Shown: one piece after another, positions 16,636 through 25,875 of the stretch
How the letters are laid out: each line of letters begins with the position of its first letter
Position numbering within the stretch: the stretch's first letter is position 1
Assembly: GCF_010500245.1 (NCBI RefSeq)
Contig: NZ_JAAGOX010000043.1
Span: forward strand, 1-64,000
Length of the DNA: 64,000 bases
Source of the DNA: Ruegeria sp. PrR005
GTDB taxonomy: Bacteria; Pseudomonadota; Alphaproteobacteria; Rhodobacterales; Rhodobacteraceae
Direction of reading: 5' to 3'
The notes under the pieces: generated by a model
The model's input: only the letters and a program-made list of their open reading frames with translations
What the model was told of the DNA's origin: nothing
The model's database searches: none
Program-made: the position numbers and the translations under genes

Positions 16636-17925
16636 CTAGCCGCTCTTGCAGCTCCGGTAGAGGTCGAGCACGGGATCGTCGGCAAGGTCAACATCCGCCA
16701 GCCTCAGGACCTCACCCGCCGCAACATCGCGGCGCAACCGCAGCCCATGGGCCAGCCCGATCGGCAAGGCATCCGCCGCCCGTGCGATCGGCTGCGCCTT
16801 GCCCCAGACGGTATAGCCGCCTTCGCCATCCAGCATCTCGCCCGCTTTCAGCCCCCGCTTGGCGACGCTGGCAACCGTTCCCCGCATTTCGCGCGCCATG
16901 CCGGTAGGTTCGCCCCGCAGCGCCGCCGAGAGGACCGAGACCGACAGTTCCAGCCCGATCAGGTGAAAGGGCTTGTACATCGCCGCAAAACGCCCCGTGC
17001 TGTCCGTGGGCAACCCGTACTGTCGGAAACAGGCGGCTGCATAGTCGTTTGGCGCCTCAAGCACCACATAGACGCCCCAGCGCAGATCGCGATAGACCGG
17101 CCGCCCGTCCCGTTCGAGCGAGGAGATCGTCTCGACCATGCCGACGCGATCCAGTTGCCCGCCCAACTCGCGTGGGCGCAGCACATGCGCCAGGTCGTCG
17201 ACCCCGCAGGGTGGAAAGGACAGTCCCTGATCCGGCACATCCAACCCGCAGGCATTGGCGATGGCGACCATCTCGATGGCGCTTTTGGTGCCATCCAGGA
17301 AAGAGTTGAACATCTTGGGATTCATGCCCGCCCGCGCCGCCTCCTCGGCGGTCAGGCCATAGTGGTCCCAGACCTCATCCGGAGTAACATTATGGTAGGC
17401 AGGCAGGTATTTTGTACCCTTGCCCGCCGCCGCAACCCGAAACCCCGCAGCATGCGCCCAATCGACCATTTCCGCAACCAGCGCCGGTTGGTCACCATAA
17501 GCCATGGAATAGATCGTACCGGCCTGTCGCGCGGCGCGCGCCAGTGCGGGACCCGCCAGAACATCCGCCTCGACATTGCCCATCACGACATGCTTGCCCC
17601 CGGCAATGGCGGCCTGTGCATGAGCGATGCCCGCGCGCGGATCACCGGTGGCCTCGATGATCACCTCGACATCGTCCCGTACCGCAAGGGCGCGACCATC
17701 CTCGACAAAAGCGGTATCGGCGATGCGCTCCTCGCTCCAGCCCACGGCGCGGCAGGCCGCGCGAGCGCGGTCCGGGTCGAGATCTGCGATGGCGCTCACC
17801 CGGAGGCCCGCGATTGTCGGCACCTGGCTGAGAAACATTGAGCCGAACTTGCCTGCGCCGATCAGGGCGGCGGTCACGGGTTTTCCGGTTTCGGCGCGCT
17901 CTATGGCCAGTCGTGCAAGGTTCAT
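16636..17925 (-). CDS. NAD(P)-binding SAF-domain oxidoreductase, homoserine dehydrogenase-like
   Basis: A 429-residue protein with an N-terminal Rossmann fold (AALIGAGKFGSMFLSQVP), an alpha/beta part with VEVIIEATGDPRAG and NVEADVLAGPALARAARQAG, and a C-terminal SAF-like segment (LRRDVAAGEVLRLADVDL). This architecture is annotated as homoserine dehydrogenase-like or FlgA-like in related genomes; the substrate is not known. I start it at 17925 because AAGGAG precedes and the ATGA overlap with the upstream hydrolase indicates coupling. Confidence 0.8.
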   Translation of the reverse strand: MNLARLAIERAETGKPVTAALIGAGKFGSMFLSQVPTIAGLRVSAIADLDPDRARAACRAVGWSEERIADTAFVEDGRALAVRDDVEVIIEATGDPRAGIAHAQAAIAGGKHVVMGNVEADVLAGPALARAARQAGTIYSMAYGDQPALVAEMVDWAHAAGFRVAAAGKGTKYLPAYHNVTPDEVWDHYGLTAEEAARAGMNPKMFNSFLDGTKSAIEMVAIANACGLDVPDQGLSFPPCGVDDLAHVLRPRELGGQLDRVGMVETISSLERDGRPVYRDLRWGVYVVLEAPNDYAAACFRQYGLPTDSTGRFAAMYKPFHLIGLELSVSVLSAALRGEPTGMAREMRGTVASVAKRGLKAGEMLDGEGGYTVWGKAQPIARAADALPIGLAHGLRLRRDVAAGEVLRLADVDLADDPVLDLYRSCKSG

Positions 17926-18842
17926 CCGTGTTGCTCCTTGTTGCCGGTCCCGGTCAGCCCCATTGCACGGGCGTCCAGCACAGCCTGCGCCCATTCAACT
18001 GGCCTTTCCTGCGGCAGGTTGTGGCCCGCGTCGCGAAAAACGCGGTAGTCGAACGGGCCGGTGAACCGGCTGCGATGCCCGGCGGTTCCCGCACTCACCC
18101 CATCACTGTCCCCGTCGATTGCCACGGTCGGCACACCAATCGGCGGCTGGGCCACCAGTTGCGTTTCGATATGGGCATAGGCGGGATCTCCGGGCACCAG
18201 CCCGAACCGGTGGCGGTAGGAATGGATCACCACCTCGACAAAATCGGGATTGTCGAAGGCGGGCGCGCTGCGGTCGAAGACCGCGTCGCTGAACGCCCAT
18301 TTCGGCGACCACATCCGCCAGAGCGTGCGCGCGATGGCGCGCCGGTCCTGCTGCAACCCCCGGCGGCCCCGCTCGGAATGGAAATAGTACTGGTACCAAT
18401 AGGTTGCCTCGATCTCGGGCGCTTCCGGCTCGCCCGACCGGGGGATGTTCTGGATGTTGTAGGAGTTGCCGGTGACCAGAGCCACCACCCGCTCCGGCCA
18501 GAGGGCGGACAGGATGCAGGATGCCCGGCCGCCCCAGTCATACCCGCCCAGAACCGCGCGCCCGATCCGCAGCGCCTCCATCAGCGCCAACAGATCGGCG
18601 GCCAGCGCCGCCTGTTCGCCCGAACGGGGCGTGTCCGGCGACAGGAACCGCGTCGGACCATAGCCGCGCAGGTAGGGCAGGATCACCCGTGCTCCGGCAT
18701 CCGCCAGCAGCGTGGCGGTCTCGGCATAGGTTTCCACGTCATAGGGAAAGCCATGGCTCAGGATACAGGGCCAGCCGTCTGCCGGGCCGGTCTCCAGATA
18801 GGTAATCTCCAGAACCCCTGCCCTGACCGATTTGCTTTGCAA
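17922..18842 (-). CDS. Alpha/beta hydrolase, epoxide/haloalkane-hydrolase-like
   Basis: A 306-residue alpha/beta-hydrolase. It has the oxyanion segment SHGFPYD, an Asp nucleophile D102 in GGYDWGG, and the catalytic His in DAGHNLPQE near the C-terminus. An Asp nucleophile after GGxDxGG suggests epoxide hydrolase, dehalogenase or related C-X hydrolase rather than esterase. The start is TTG at 18842 behind GGAGG. First gene of a two-gene operon with the SAF oxidoreductase. Confidence 0.85.
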   Translation of the reverse strand: MQSKSVRAGVLEITYLETGPADGWPCILSHGFPYDVETYAETATLLADAGARVILPYLRGYGPTRFLSPDTPRSGEQAALAADLLALMEALRIGRAVLGGYDWGGRASCILSALWPERVVALVTGNSYNIQNIPRSGEPEAPEIEATYWYQYYFHSERGRRGLQQDRRAIARTLWRMWSPKWAFSDAVFDRSAPAFDNPDFVEVVIHSYRHRFGLVPGDPAYAHIETQLVAQPPIGVPTVAIDGDSDGVSAGTAGHRSRFTGPFDYRVFRDAGHNLPQERPVEWAQAVLDARAMGLTGTGNKEQHG

Positions 18843-18940
18843 CTCTCCAACCTCCAGATGTCGTCCTGTCCAGGCAGACTGCGAAACATCCGTGCCTCTG
18901 GCAAGCCCGGCCTAGGGCGCGAAGCCGCACCGCGTGAAAC

Positions 18941-18958
18941 GGTATGGCAGTGCATACC
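18941..18958. repeat. Short inverted repeat in the hydrolase/fumarase divergent region
   Basis: GGTATG and CATACC separated by 6 bp, inside the 240-bp region between the leftward hydrolase and the rightward fumarase. It could be an operator half-site pair. Nothing else in this region stands out apart from the fumarase ribosome site (GGAGGA, just before 19083). Confidence 0.35.
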
Positions 18959-19082
18959 GGAATCGCGCTAAACCCCGCGGGAACCCCCTGTTCCGCACCA
19001 TTCCGCATCCGCGCGACAGGAGAAACAGGCAATCCGGGCAGCGCCGAGGCTGGCACACCCCGGCAGACCCAGGAGGATCGTC

Positions 19083-20591
19083 ATGGGCGTTATCCGCGAA
19101 AGCGACCTGATCGAAAGCATCGCCGAGGCGCTGCAATACATCTCGTACTATCATCCGACCGATTTCATCAGCGCCATGACCAGTGCCTGGGAGCGTGAGG
19201 AAAACCCCGGTGCCAAGGCCGCGATGGCACAGATCCTCGTGAATTCGCGCATGTGCGCCATGGGCCGTCGCCCGATCTGTCAGGACACCGGCGCGGCCAA
19301 TATCCATGTCAAGATCGGCGTGCAGGCCAAGACCGATTTCACCCGCTCGCTGCAAGAGATCTGCGACGAGGGCACCCGGCAGGGGTACCAGCGCGACACC
19401 AATCCGCTGCGCGCCTCGGTGGTGGTCGATCCTTTCGGCAGCCGCAAGAATTCGGGCGACAACACGCCCTGCATGCTGACTGTCGAGATGGTGGCGGGCG
19501 ACCAGATCGACGTTGAGGTCGCAGCCAAGGGCGGCGGGTCCGAGAATAAGTCGAAATTCACCACTCTGAACCCTTCGGGCAATGTGGCCGATTGGGTGGT
19601 ACAGACGGTCGAGACGCTGGGCGCAGGATGGTGCCCGCCGGGCGTGCTGGGTATCGGTGTGGGCGGCAATGCGGACAAGGCGATGGCGCTGGCCAAACAG
19701 GCACTGAACGAGCCGCTGGATATGGCCGATCTGCTGCGCCGTGGCCCCTCGGACAAAACCGAGGAGTTGCGGCTGGAAATCTATGACCGCGTGAACGCGC
19801 TGGGGATCGGCGCACAGGGCTTGGGCGGCGTGACCACGGTGCTCGACGTCAAGATCAAGAGCTTTCCGACCCACGCGGCCTCGCTGCCTGTGGGCCTGAT
19901 CCCCAATTGCGCAGCCACCCGGCATGTACATTTCACGCTCGACGGGTCGGGCCCCGCCGAATTCACTCCGCCGCCGATGGATCTCTATCCTGAGATCCTC
20001 TTGGAGAAGGCAGGCGCGCAGGCGACCAAACTGAACCTCGACGATCTGACGGACGAGGTTCTGGCCACGCTGGAACCCGGCCAGACGCTGCTGCTGTCAG
20101 GCACGCTTTATACCGGGCGCGACGCGGCGCATAAGCGGATGATCGAGATGCTGGACCGGGGCGAGCCGCTGCCGGTCGATCTGAAGGGCAAGGCGATCTA
20201 TTATGTGGGTCCGGTGGATGCCGTGGGCGACGAGGCCATTGGCCCGGCAGGCCCCACCACCTCGACCCGGATGGACAAGTTCACCGACCGTATCCTGGCG
20301 GACACCGGTCTGAAGGTGATGATCGGCAAGGCGGAACGCGGTCCGGTGGCGCTGGAGGCGATTGCCAGGCACAAGGCGGCCTATCTGATCGCCGTTGGCG
20401 GCGCGGCCTATCTGGTGTCCAAGGCGATCAAGGCGGCCACGCCGGTCGCCTTCCAGGATCTCGGGATGGAAGCCATCTATGAGCTGAAGGTCGAGGACAT
20501 GCCGGTGACCGTTGCCGTCGACACCGAAGGAAACTCGATCCATATCACCGGCCCCGCCAAATGGCGGCGTAGCCCTGTCGCCGCAGGCTAA
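19083..20591 (+). CDS. Class I fumarate hydratase (4Fe-4S)
   Basis: A 502-residue iron-sulfur fumarase with the alpha (1-290) and beta (330-500) parts in one chain, the FumA/FumB architecture. Cluster cysteines are in CQDTGAANIHVKIG, NTPCMLTVEM and IPNCAATRHVHF. The beta part has LLSGTLYTGRDAAHKRM and GPAGPTTSTRMDKFTD. It interconverts fumarate and malate in the TCA cycle; close relatives act on tartrate or mesaconate. Monocistronic, with its own terminator. Confidence 0.93.
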   Translation: MGVIRESDLIESIAEALQYISYYHPTDFISAMTSAWEREENPGAKAAMAQILVNSRMCAMGRRPICQDTGAANIHVKIGVQAKTDFTRSLQEICDEGTRQGYQRDTNPLRASVVVDPFGSRKNSGDNTPCMLTVEMVAGDQIDVEVAAKGGGSENKSKFTTLNPSGNVADWVVQTVETLGAGWCPPGVLGIGVGGNADKAMALAKQALNEPLDMADLLRRGPSDKTEELRLEIYDRVNALGIGAQGLGGVTTVLDVKIKSFPTHAASLPVGLIPNCAATRHVHFTLDGSGPAEFTPPPMDLYPEILLEKAGAQATKLNLDDLTDEVLATLEPGQTLLLSGTLYTGRDAAHKRMIEMLDRGEPLPVDLKGKAIYYVGPVDAVGDEAIGPAGPTTSTRMDKFTDRILADTGLKVMIGKAERGPVALEAIARHKAAYLIAVGGAAYLVSKAIKAATPVAFQDLGMEAIYELKVEDMPVTVAVDTEGNSIHITGPAKWRRSPVAAG

Positions 20592-20602
20592 GAAACACGA
20601 AT

Positions 20603-20632
20603 GCCGCCCGGTCAGGATCCGGGCGGCTTTTT
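20603..20632 (+). terminator. Rho-independent terminator of the fumarase gene
   Basis: GCCGCCCGG (20603-20611) and CCGGGCGGC (20619-20627) form a perfect 9-bp stem with a 7-base loop, followed by TTTTT. It lies between the fumarase stop and the convergent adaptor gene stop. Confidence 0.93.
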
Positions 20633-21885
20633 CAGTCGAACTGGCGTTGCGCCACCCGGTCGTTGTCCTTGAGTTCCGCTGAAGGGAACAGGATCAAGCG
20701 ATCGCCTTCGCCAATGCCCGACAGGATCTCGGCCTCGCGCCCGTTGTTCTGCCCCACCTCCACCTTGGTCAGAACTGCCCGGCCATCGCGCACGGCAAAG
20801 ACGGCCCATTCCCCGCCATGCCGGAACAGCGCAGCCGAAGGCGCCACCAGCGCATCTTCGCTGTTCCAGACAACGATGCGCACTTCGACCCGGTAGCCAT
20901 GCCCCAGCGAAAGCCGCTCGGTCGCCGGAGTTCCGATGTCGACCGTCACCTCCACGCGCTGTTCCTCGACACCGAGGGCCGAGAATTTCGTGTACCCATA
21001 GGGATCGATCCGGCGGACGGTGCCATTCAGATCGGTGTCACCGCCCCAGCTGGTGATGATCACCGGATCGCCCACCGTGACCCGTACCGCGTCCGAGGAC
21101 AGCAGTTCGGCCATCACTTCCAGATCGCCCTGAATGTCGCCGATTTCGAGGATCGGCTCGCCCGCAGGCAGGGTGGTTTCGCTCTTCTTGAAGACCTTCA
21201 GGATGGTGCCGTCGATCGGCGCCCGCAGCGGAATGCCAATATCCGCCGGAACGCTGTCGGCCAGCGCGGTGGCCAGCCCAGAATCGTCAAAGCCGATCAG
21301 CTGCGCGCGGGCGTTGGCCAGTTCCGCCTCGCGCATGGCAATGGCGGCCTGCACCGTGTCCAGGTTGGCGCGGGCGACACGGGCGGCCTGTTCGGCGCGT
21401 TCCATCGTCACCGCGCTGGAAACCCCCCGTTCGACCAGTGTTTTTGCCCGTTCCAGATCGCTTTCTGCAAAATCGAACTTTGCCTGCGCCGCGTTCAGGT
21501 CGGCATGTGCCAGCCGCAGCGCGGCCTCGGCTGCGGTCACGGCCGCATAGGCTTGCTCGCGCGTGCGCACATCCAGAACCGATGGTTTCGCCGGGCGCAT
21601 CTGGGCGACGATGGTTTCACCGGCCACGACCCGTTCGCCGGGCAGCACGGTCACCCGTTGCAACTCTCCGGCGACGGGCGAGGAGACCACATAGGGTTCC
21701 TTGACCCTGGTCCGTCCTTCCTCGTCGATGGTGACCATCATCGGCCCGCGCCCCACCTCGGCCATGTCGACCAGAACCGACCGGGGCCAGAACGCCAGAG
21801 CCAGGAAACCGCCCACCAAAACAATGGCACCTGCGGTAAGGACGGAACGGGATCTTCTGCTGTTTTGCCGGGGCACGTTCATCAC
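20632..21885 (-). CDS. Periplasmic adaptor (HlyD/MacA-like) of an ABC exporter
   Basis: A 417-residue membrane-fusion protein with one N-terminal transmembrane segment (SVLTAGAIVLVGGFLALAFW), a lipoyl/barrel-sandwich part (VVSSPVAGELQRVTVLPGERV) split by a coiled-coil hairpin (about 105-200), and the second lipoyl half (PLRAPIDGTILKVFKKSE). It links the inner-membrane permease to the outside or an outer-membrane channel. Start GTG 21885 or ATG 21882; both overlap the permease stop. Last gene of a three-gene operon. Confidence 0.88.
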   Translation of the reverse strand: MMNVPRQNSRRSRSVLTAGAIVLVGGFLALAFWPRSVLVDMAEVGRGPMMVTIDEEGRTRVKEPYVVSSPVAGELQRVTVLPGERVVAGETIVAQMRPAKPSVLDVRTREQAYAAVTAAEAALRLAHADLNAAQAKFDFAESDLERAKTLVERGVSSAVTMERAEQAARVARANLDTVQAAIAMREAELANARAQLIGFDDSGLATALADSVPADIGIPLRAPIDGTILKVFKKSETTLPAGEPILEIGDIQGDLEVMAELLSSDAVRVTVGDPVIITSWGGDTDLNGTVRRIDPYGYTKFSALGVEEQRVEVTVDIGTPATERLSLGHGYRVEVRIVVWNSEDALVAPSAALFRHGGEWAVFAVRDGRAVLTKVEVGQNNGREAEILSGIGEGDRLILFPSAELKDNDRVAQRQFD

Positions 21886-24239
21886 TCTCTGTTCTTCAAC
21901 GCCAGAACCAGATCGGTCCGGTCAATATCTCGTTTCACCACCCAGCCCGATATCAAGGCTGCCGCGACAACAACCGCCGCCGCCTGACCAAAGCTTGCAA
22001 GGCCGAAACTGGCCGGTATCTGGTATAGATCGGTACTGAAACCTGCGGAAATCGCAAAACTGAGGCCATAGCCGCCCAGCGCCCCGATCGGAATGGCCAG
22101 TAGGGTCACAACGGCCAGTTCCCCGAGCAGGACAAAGGCGACCTCGGCCCGGGTGAAGCCCAGAACCCTCAGCCCTGCCAGATCCCGTTCGCGTTCAGCC
22201 TGCGCCACACGGGCGGCGTTGTAGATGACACCAAAGGTGATCACGCCCGCGATCACTGCCATCACATAGCGCGTCGCGCCCGCGCCCTGGTCCATCATCT
22301 TGCGCATGGCCGACCGGCTTTCGTCCTTGATCGAGACACCGGCGACCTGTGGCATGTCCTTGAGGCGGCGATAGATCTCTCCGGCGCTGTTTGCGTCGAC
22401 GCGCAGATAAGCTGCCGATATCCGCCCCGGTTCGGACAACACCTGATTGAGGGCCTCGAACTGCATGAAAGCCGGCGACCCGATCAGGGATTCGGCGACG
22501 GCGGCCACCTGCACCTCGACCTTTGGGCGGCGGCCTTCGCGCACATCGAGCGTCACGCGCTGTCCGGGGACAACCCCGAGTTTGCGGGCAAGTCCGGTCG
22601 ACAGGATCAGCCCGTGGTCCGGGATGGCAATCGAATTGGTCTCGGCATCGACGGCGCGGTAGAGGCGCGGCGCAGAGACCAGCCCGCTGACCGCGCCGCG
22701 ATGGCTGTAGCGTCCATTGCGGAACACTGTATCGACCACGCGGACCGGTTCCACCTCGATCACACCGGGCAGCGCCTCCAGGTCGAAGCGCACCTGACCG
22801 GCGACCGGATGGGTGAACGACACCATCAGATCGCTGCGGTCTATGTCGCTGAACGACACTGCGACCATGTCGTCGAAACTGGCCAGCAGCGATGCCATCG
22901 CAGCGGCCAGCGCGGTCGCGGCGCCCACCCCCGCGACCGCGCCTGCCATACGAAGCGGCTCGCGCGCCAGGCGGCGCAAGACCATGCGCGTGGGTTGGTC
23001 CAGCCAGCGCGCCAGCACCCCGTGGAACGGGCGTGCACGGTGGAAGTCGGCGGGTGCCGCCGCGCGCATCGCAACCGCCGGTGTCAGCGCGAACACCCGG
23101 CGCAGGACCAGCAGGCCACCGGCGGATGCGGCCGTCACGCTGGCGCCGAACCCAATGGCGAAACTGGACGGGTCCAGACGAAAGACGAGAAAGGGAAACT
23201 TGTAGTAGATCAGGTAGGCATCTATCAGAGCCCGCCCGGCCAGAATGCCTAGCACACTGCCCAGAGCCGCCCCGCCGAGGCTGATCACCAGAACCAGCTT
23301 GAGGTAATGCGCCCCGACTTCCCAATCGGTATAGCCGAACGCCTTCATCAACCCGATCTCGCGCCGCTCGGATTCGACCAGGCGCGAGATGACGATGTAG
23401 AGCAAGAACGCCGCCACCGCCATGAACACCGGCGGAACCACCGCCGAAACCTGACGCAACCCCTGGATTTCCTGGGTTATGAACGTGTTCGACGGAAGAT
23501 CCGCCAGCGCATATGCGCCAGCGCCCCCATAGCTGTCGAGCAACCGATCCGCTTCGGCGATCACCCCGGCCACATCCACGCCGCGCTCCAGCGACATCAA
23601 CGCCTCGTTGAAGGCGCCATCCATGTCGAACATCGAGGCAATCGCGCTCGGCGCCATCCAGAGGACGGCAAAACGCGCATCGTCCGGCACCATCTCGCCC
23701 GGGGCGGTGCTGTACAGAAACTCGGGCGACATCGCGAGACCGGCGATCGAGAATTCGTGCCGGGCCCCGTTCATCGTAGCGCTGATCCGGTCGCCCGGAC
23801 CCAGCCCGTGCGCCTTTGCGAAACTGTCCAACAGCAGAACCTGATCCGTTCTGCCTCCAGCCGGTCTTTGGCCTTCGGTCAGCAGAACCGCGTTCAGCCG
23901 AGGCTCATGTCGCAAGGACAGGGCCAGCGCCCGCACCGGAACCTCCAACCCCGGAAGGTCGATCAGCGCCGCGCCCGCGACCCGCGTTTCGGCGGCGGCC
24001 ACGCCCGGTATTTTCTGGAGATCCCGAAACAGGCGCTCGGGCGCGCGGGTCACCGGCGCATAGACCTCGGCCAGGCGGTACCTGTCATAATAGGCGCGCC
24101 GCGTCTCCTCGAGGCTGACCACCAGACCGCTTTGCATCACCTGAAGCAGCACGCCAACCGCGATCACCAGGGCGATTGCGATCGCCTGTCCGCGGATCCG
24201 CCGCAGATCCCGGCCCAGTTTGCGCGTCAGCGGTGACAT
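21882..24239 (-). CDS. ABC transporter permease, FtsX/MacB type
   Basis: A 785-residue permease with two FtsX-like units, each with a long periplasmic loop (first after residue 40, second after about 430) and clusters of transmembrane segments at about 17-38, 270-380 and 660-780. KAFGYTDWEVGAHYLKL and RVLGFTRAEVAFVLLGE are the paired coupling segments. It works with the ATPase at 24247-24954 and the adaptor at 20632-21885. Likely exports a lipophilic molecule or lipoprotein; substrate unknown. Confidence 0.88.
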   Translation of the reverse strand: MSPLTRKLGRDLRRIRGQAIAIALVIAVGVLLQVMQSGLVVSLEETRRAYYDRYRLAEVYAPVTRAPERLFRDLQKIPGVAAAETRVAGAALIDLPGLEVPVRALALSLRHEPRLNAVLLTEGQRPAGGRTDQVLLLDSFAKAHGLGPGDRISATMNGARHEFSIAGLAMSPEFLYSTAPGEMVPDDARFAVLWMAPSAIASMFDMDGAFNEALMSLERGVDVAGVIAEADRLLDSYGGAGAYALADLPSNTFITQEIQGLRQVSAVVPPVFMAVAAFLLYIVISRLVESERREIGLMKAFGYTDWEVGAHYLKLVLVISLGGAALGSVLGILAGRALIDAYLIYYKFPFLVFRLDPSSFAIGFGASVTAASAGGLLVLRRVFALTPAVAMRAAAPADFHRARPFHGVLARWLDQPTRMVLRRLAREPLRMAGAVAGVGAATALAAAMASLLASFDDMVAVSFSDIDRSDLMVSFTHPVAGQVRFDLEALPGVIEVEPVRVVDTVFRNGRYSHRGAVSGLVSAPRLYRAVDAETNSIAIPDHGLILSTGLARKLGVVPGQRVTLDVREGRRPKVEVQVAAVAESLIGSPAFMQFEALNQVLSEPGRISAAYLRVDANSAGEIYRRLKDMPQVAGVSIKDESRSAMRKMMDQGAGATRYVMAVIAGVITFGVIYNAARVAQAERERDLAGLRVLGFTRAEVAFVLLGELAVVTLLAIPIGALGGYGLSFAISAGFSTDLYQIPASFGLASFGQAAAVVVAAALISGWVVKRDIDRTDLVLALKNRE

Positions 24240-24246
24240 ATGCCCC

Positions 24247-24954
24247 CTACCATTCGATCTCCTCGGGGTTCAGCTTGGTCTCGTTCTCCCTGACCTCGAT
24301 CACCTGTCCGTCGCTGAAACGGATCACCCTGTCGGCCATCGCAGCCTGCGATGCGGCATGGGTCACGACAAGAACCGTCGCACCGAGTGTTTCGTTGACA
24401 TCGCGCAGTACCTTGAGAACCGCCCGTCCGGTCGTGCTGTCAAGCGCGCCGGTCGGCTCGTCGCAGAACAGGACATCGGGCTGCTTCGCAACCGCCCGGG
24501 CAATCGCCACCCGCTGCTGCTCGCCGCCCGAAAGCTGGGCGGGGAAATGATCGGCCCGCTCGGACAGGCCCACCAGCGCCAGCGCCTTGTCCGGGTCCAT
24601 AGGGTTTTGCGAGATCTCGGTCACCAGCTCGACATTCTCACGCGCGGTCAGGCTGGGCATCAGGTTATAGAACTGAAAGACAAAGCCCACGTGGTCGCGC
24701 CTGTATCGCGTCAGCTCGCTGTCCGACATGGTGGTCAATTCACGGTCGCGGAACAGCGCGGTGCCTTCGCTGGCCCGGTCCAGTCCCCCGATGATGTTGA
24801 GCAGTGTCGACTTTCCGCTGCCCGACGCGCCCAGCAGGACCACGAATTCCCCCGCCGGAATGTCGAGATCGACACCCCGCAGGGCATGTACGGCGGCTTC
24901 CCCGTGACCGTAGATCTTCTTGAGGTTTCGAATGGTATACGTGTTCCCGGTCAA
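24247..24954 (-). CDS. ABC transporter ATPase, LolD/MacB type
   Basis: A 235-residue ATPase with Walker [10 protein letters not shown], signature LSGGEQQR, Walker [13 protein letters not shown] and an H-loop VVTHAA. The [15 protein letters not shown] and [18 protein letters not shown] segments are typical of the LolD/MacB group. Start TTG at 24954 with AAGGTG upstream. First gene of the exporter operon. Confidence 0.92.
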   Translation of the reverse strand: MTGNTYTIRNLKKIYGHGEAAVHALRGVDLDIPAGEFVVLLGASGSGKSTLLNIIGGLDRASEGTALFRDRELTTMSDSELTRYRRDHVGFVFQFYNLMPSLTARENVELVTEISQNPMDPDKALALVGLSERADHFPAQLSGGEQQRVAIARAVAKQPDVLFCDEPTGALDSTTGRAVLKVLRDVNETLGATVLVVTHAASQAAMADRVIRFSDGQVIEVRENETKLNPEEIEW

Positions 24955-25263
24955 GACCGCACCTTTCGACTATTCCCGGGCCATTCCCTTGTCCTGCGAC
25001 AAGTCCGGGCCCGGGCTCAATCTAGGACCGCATAGCGTGTTTCAGCAAGGTTCGCGGGCCGGCGTCCACGCGGATGGCGTCGATACACCGCACATCCGGG
25101 CCGGTCCCCCGAAACCGGGCTCGTGACCGAAGGAGGACCCAGGCGGCGCTCCTGAATGTGGCGAGCGGGTCAACACATCGATCATGGTCGGGAGCAACGG
25201 GATCTCCGTCCGCAGGACGGGCCCGCTGTCTCGGGTGATTATTCGCTGGCACTGGCCTATGTC
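24955..25263. other. Intergenic region with no convincing gene
   Basis: About 310 bp between the ABC ATPase start and the leuD-like stop, both leftward. A leftward reading frame at 25022-25252 is open, but its composition (Arg/Pro-rich) and lack of a ribosome site argue against it. A short hairpin CCGTCC-GCA-GGACGG lies at 25206-25220 and might end the leuCD-like transcript. The region must also hold the promoter of the exporter operon; no clear -35/-10 pair is visible. Confidence 0.6.
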
Positions 25264-25875
25264 TCAGGATGCCCTGTCAAACGGAAACCGGCCGGGTTCC
25301 GAGACAAGGCGTGCGCGGTAGGCCGCGATGTCGGCGGCGTGCTGACGCGTGAGATCGATATCATCCCAGCCATTCAGCAGCTTGGTCCGCCAGACCTCAT
25401 CCAATTGGAATGGCACTGACACGCCCGCGATACTCAACAGTCGGGATGCCAGATCAGCGCTGCCTTGCGCCGGGCCCGAAGAGAGCGCCTTGGTCAACAG
25501 CTCTGCATCCGTCTCGGTCACCTGGGCCGGAAGCAGGCCGTTATTCACCGCGTTTCCGGCAAAGATATCGCCGAAACTGGGCGCCACGACGACGCGTATC
25601 CCGGCATCGACAAGGGCGTAGACCGCTGCCTCGCGCGACGAGCCGCTGCCGAAGTTGCGTCCCACAACCAGAATGCAGGCATCCGGATGGGCATTGAGCG
25701 GAAACGCCGGGTCCAGCGTGCCCTCGGATGTGCGCCGCACATCGTGCAGCAGGAACCGGCCATAGCCCTGCGCGCGCGGTGTTGACATGAACCGCGCCGG
25801 GATCAGCTGATCGGTGTCGATATTGGCCATCGCCAGCAGCACCGCCTTGCCCCGCTGTTCGCTCCACCCCGCCAT
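25264..25875 (-). CDS. leuD: 3-isopropylmalate dehydratase-like small subunit
   Basis: A 203-residue aconitase-superfamily swivelling domain. It has ANIDTDQLIPARFM near residue 16 and the VGRNFGSGSSREAA substrate-binding loop near residue 75. The ATG at 25875 overlaps the large-subunit stop (TGATG). Normal LeuD length. The pairing with a GntR regulator and a catabolic operon suggests a paralogue used for a methylated malate/maleate-type substrate rather than leucine synthesis; that is inference. Confidence 0.85.
   Translation of the reverse strand: MAGWSEQRGKAVLLAMANIDTDQLIPARFMSTPRAQGYGRFLLHDVRRTSEGTLDPAFPLNAHPDACILVVGRNFGSGSSREAAVYALVDAGIRVVVAPSFGDIFAGNAVNNGLLPAQVTETDAELLTKALSSGPAQGSADLASRLLSIAGVSVPFQLDEVWRTKLLNGWDDIDLTRQHAADIAAYRARLVSEPGRFPFDRAS

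Noticed and set aside
22514-22526. A CGACCTTTGGG match to the PQQ-regulon box
   Set aside because: It lies inside the coding region of the FtsX-type permease, differs at the second position, and is far from any start.
25022-25252. Possible 76-codon leftward gene between the ABC ATPase and leuD-like genes
   Set aside because: Arg/Pro-rich composition, no ribosome site and no recognisable motif.
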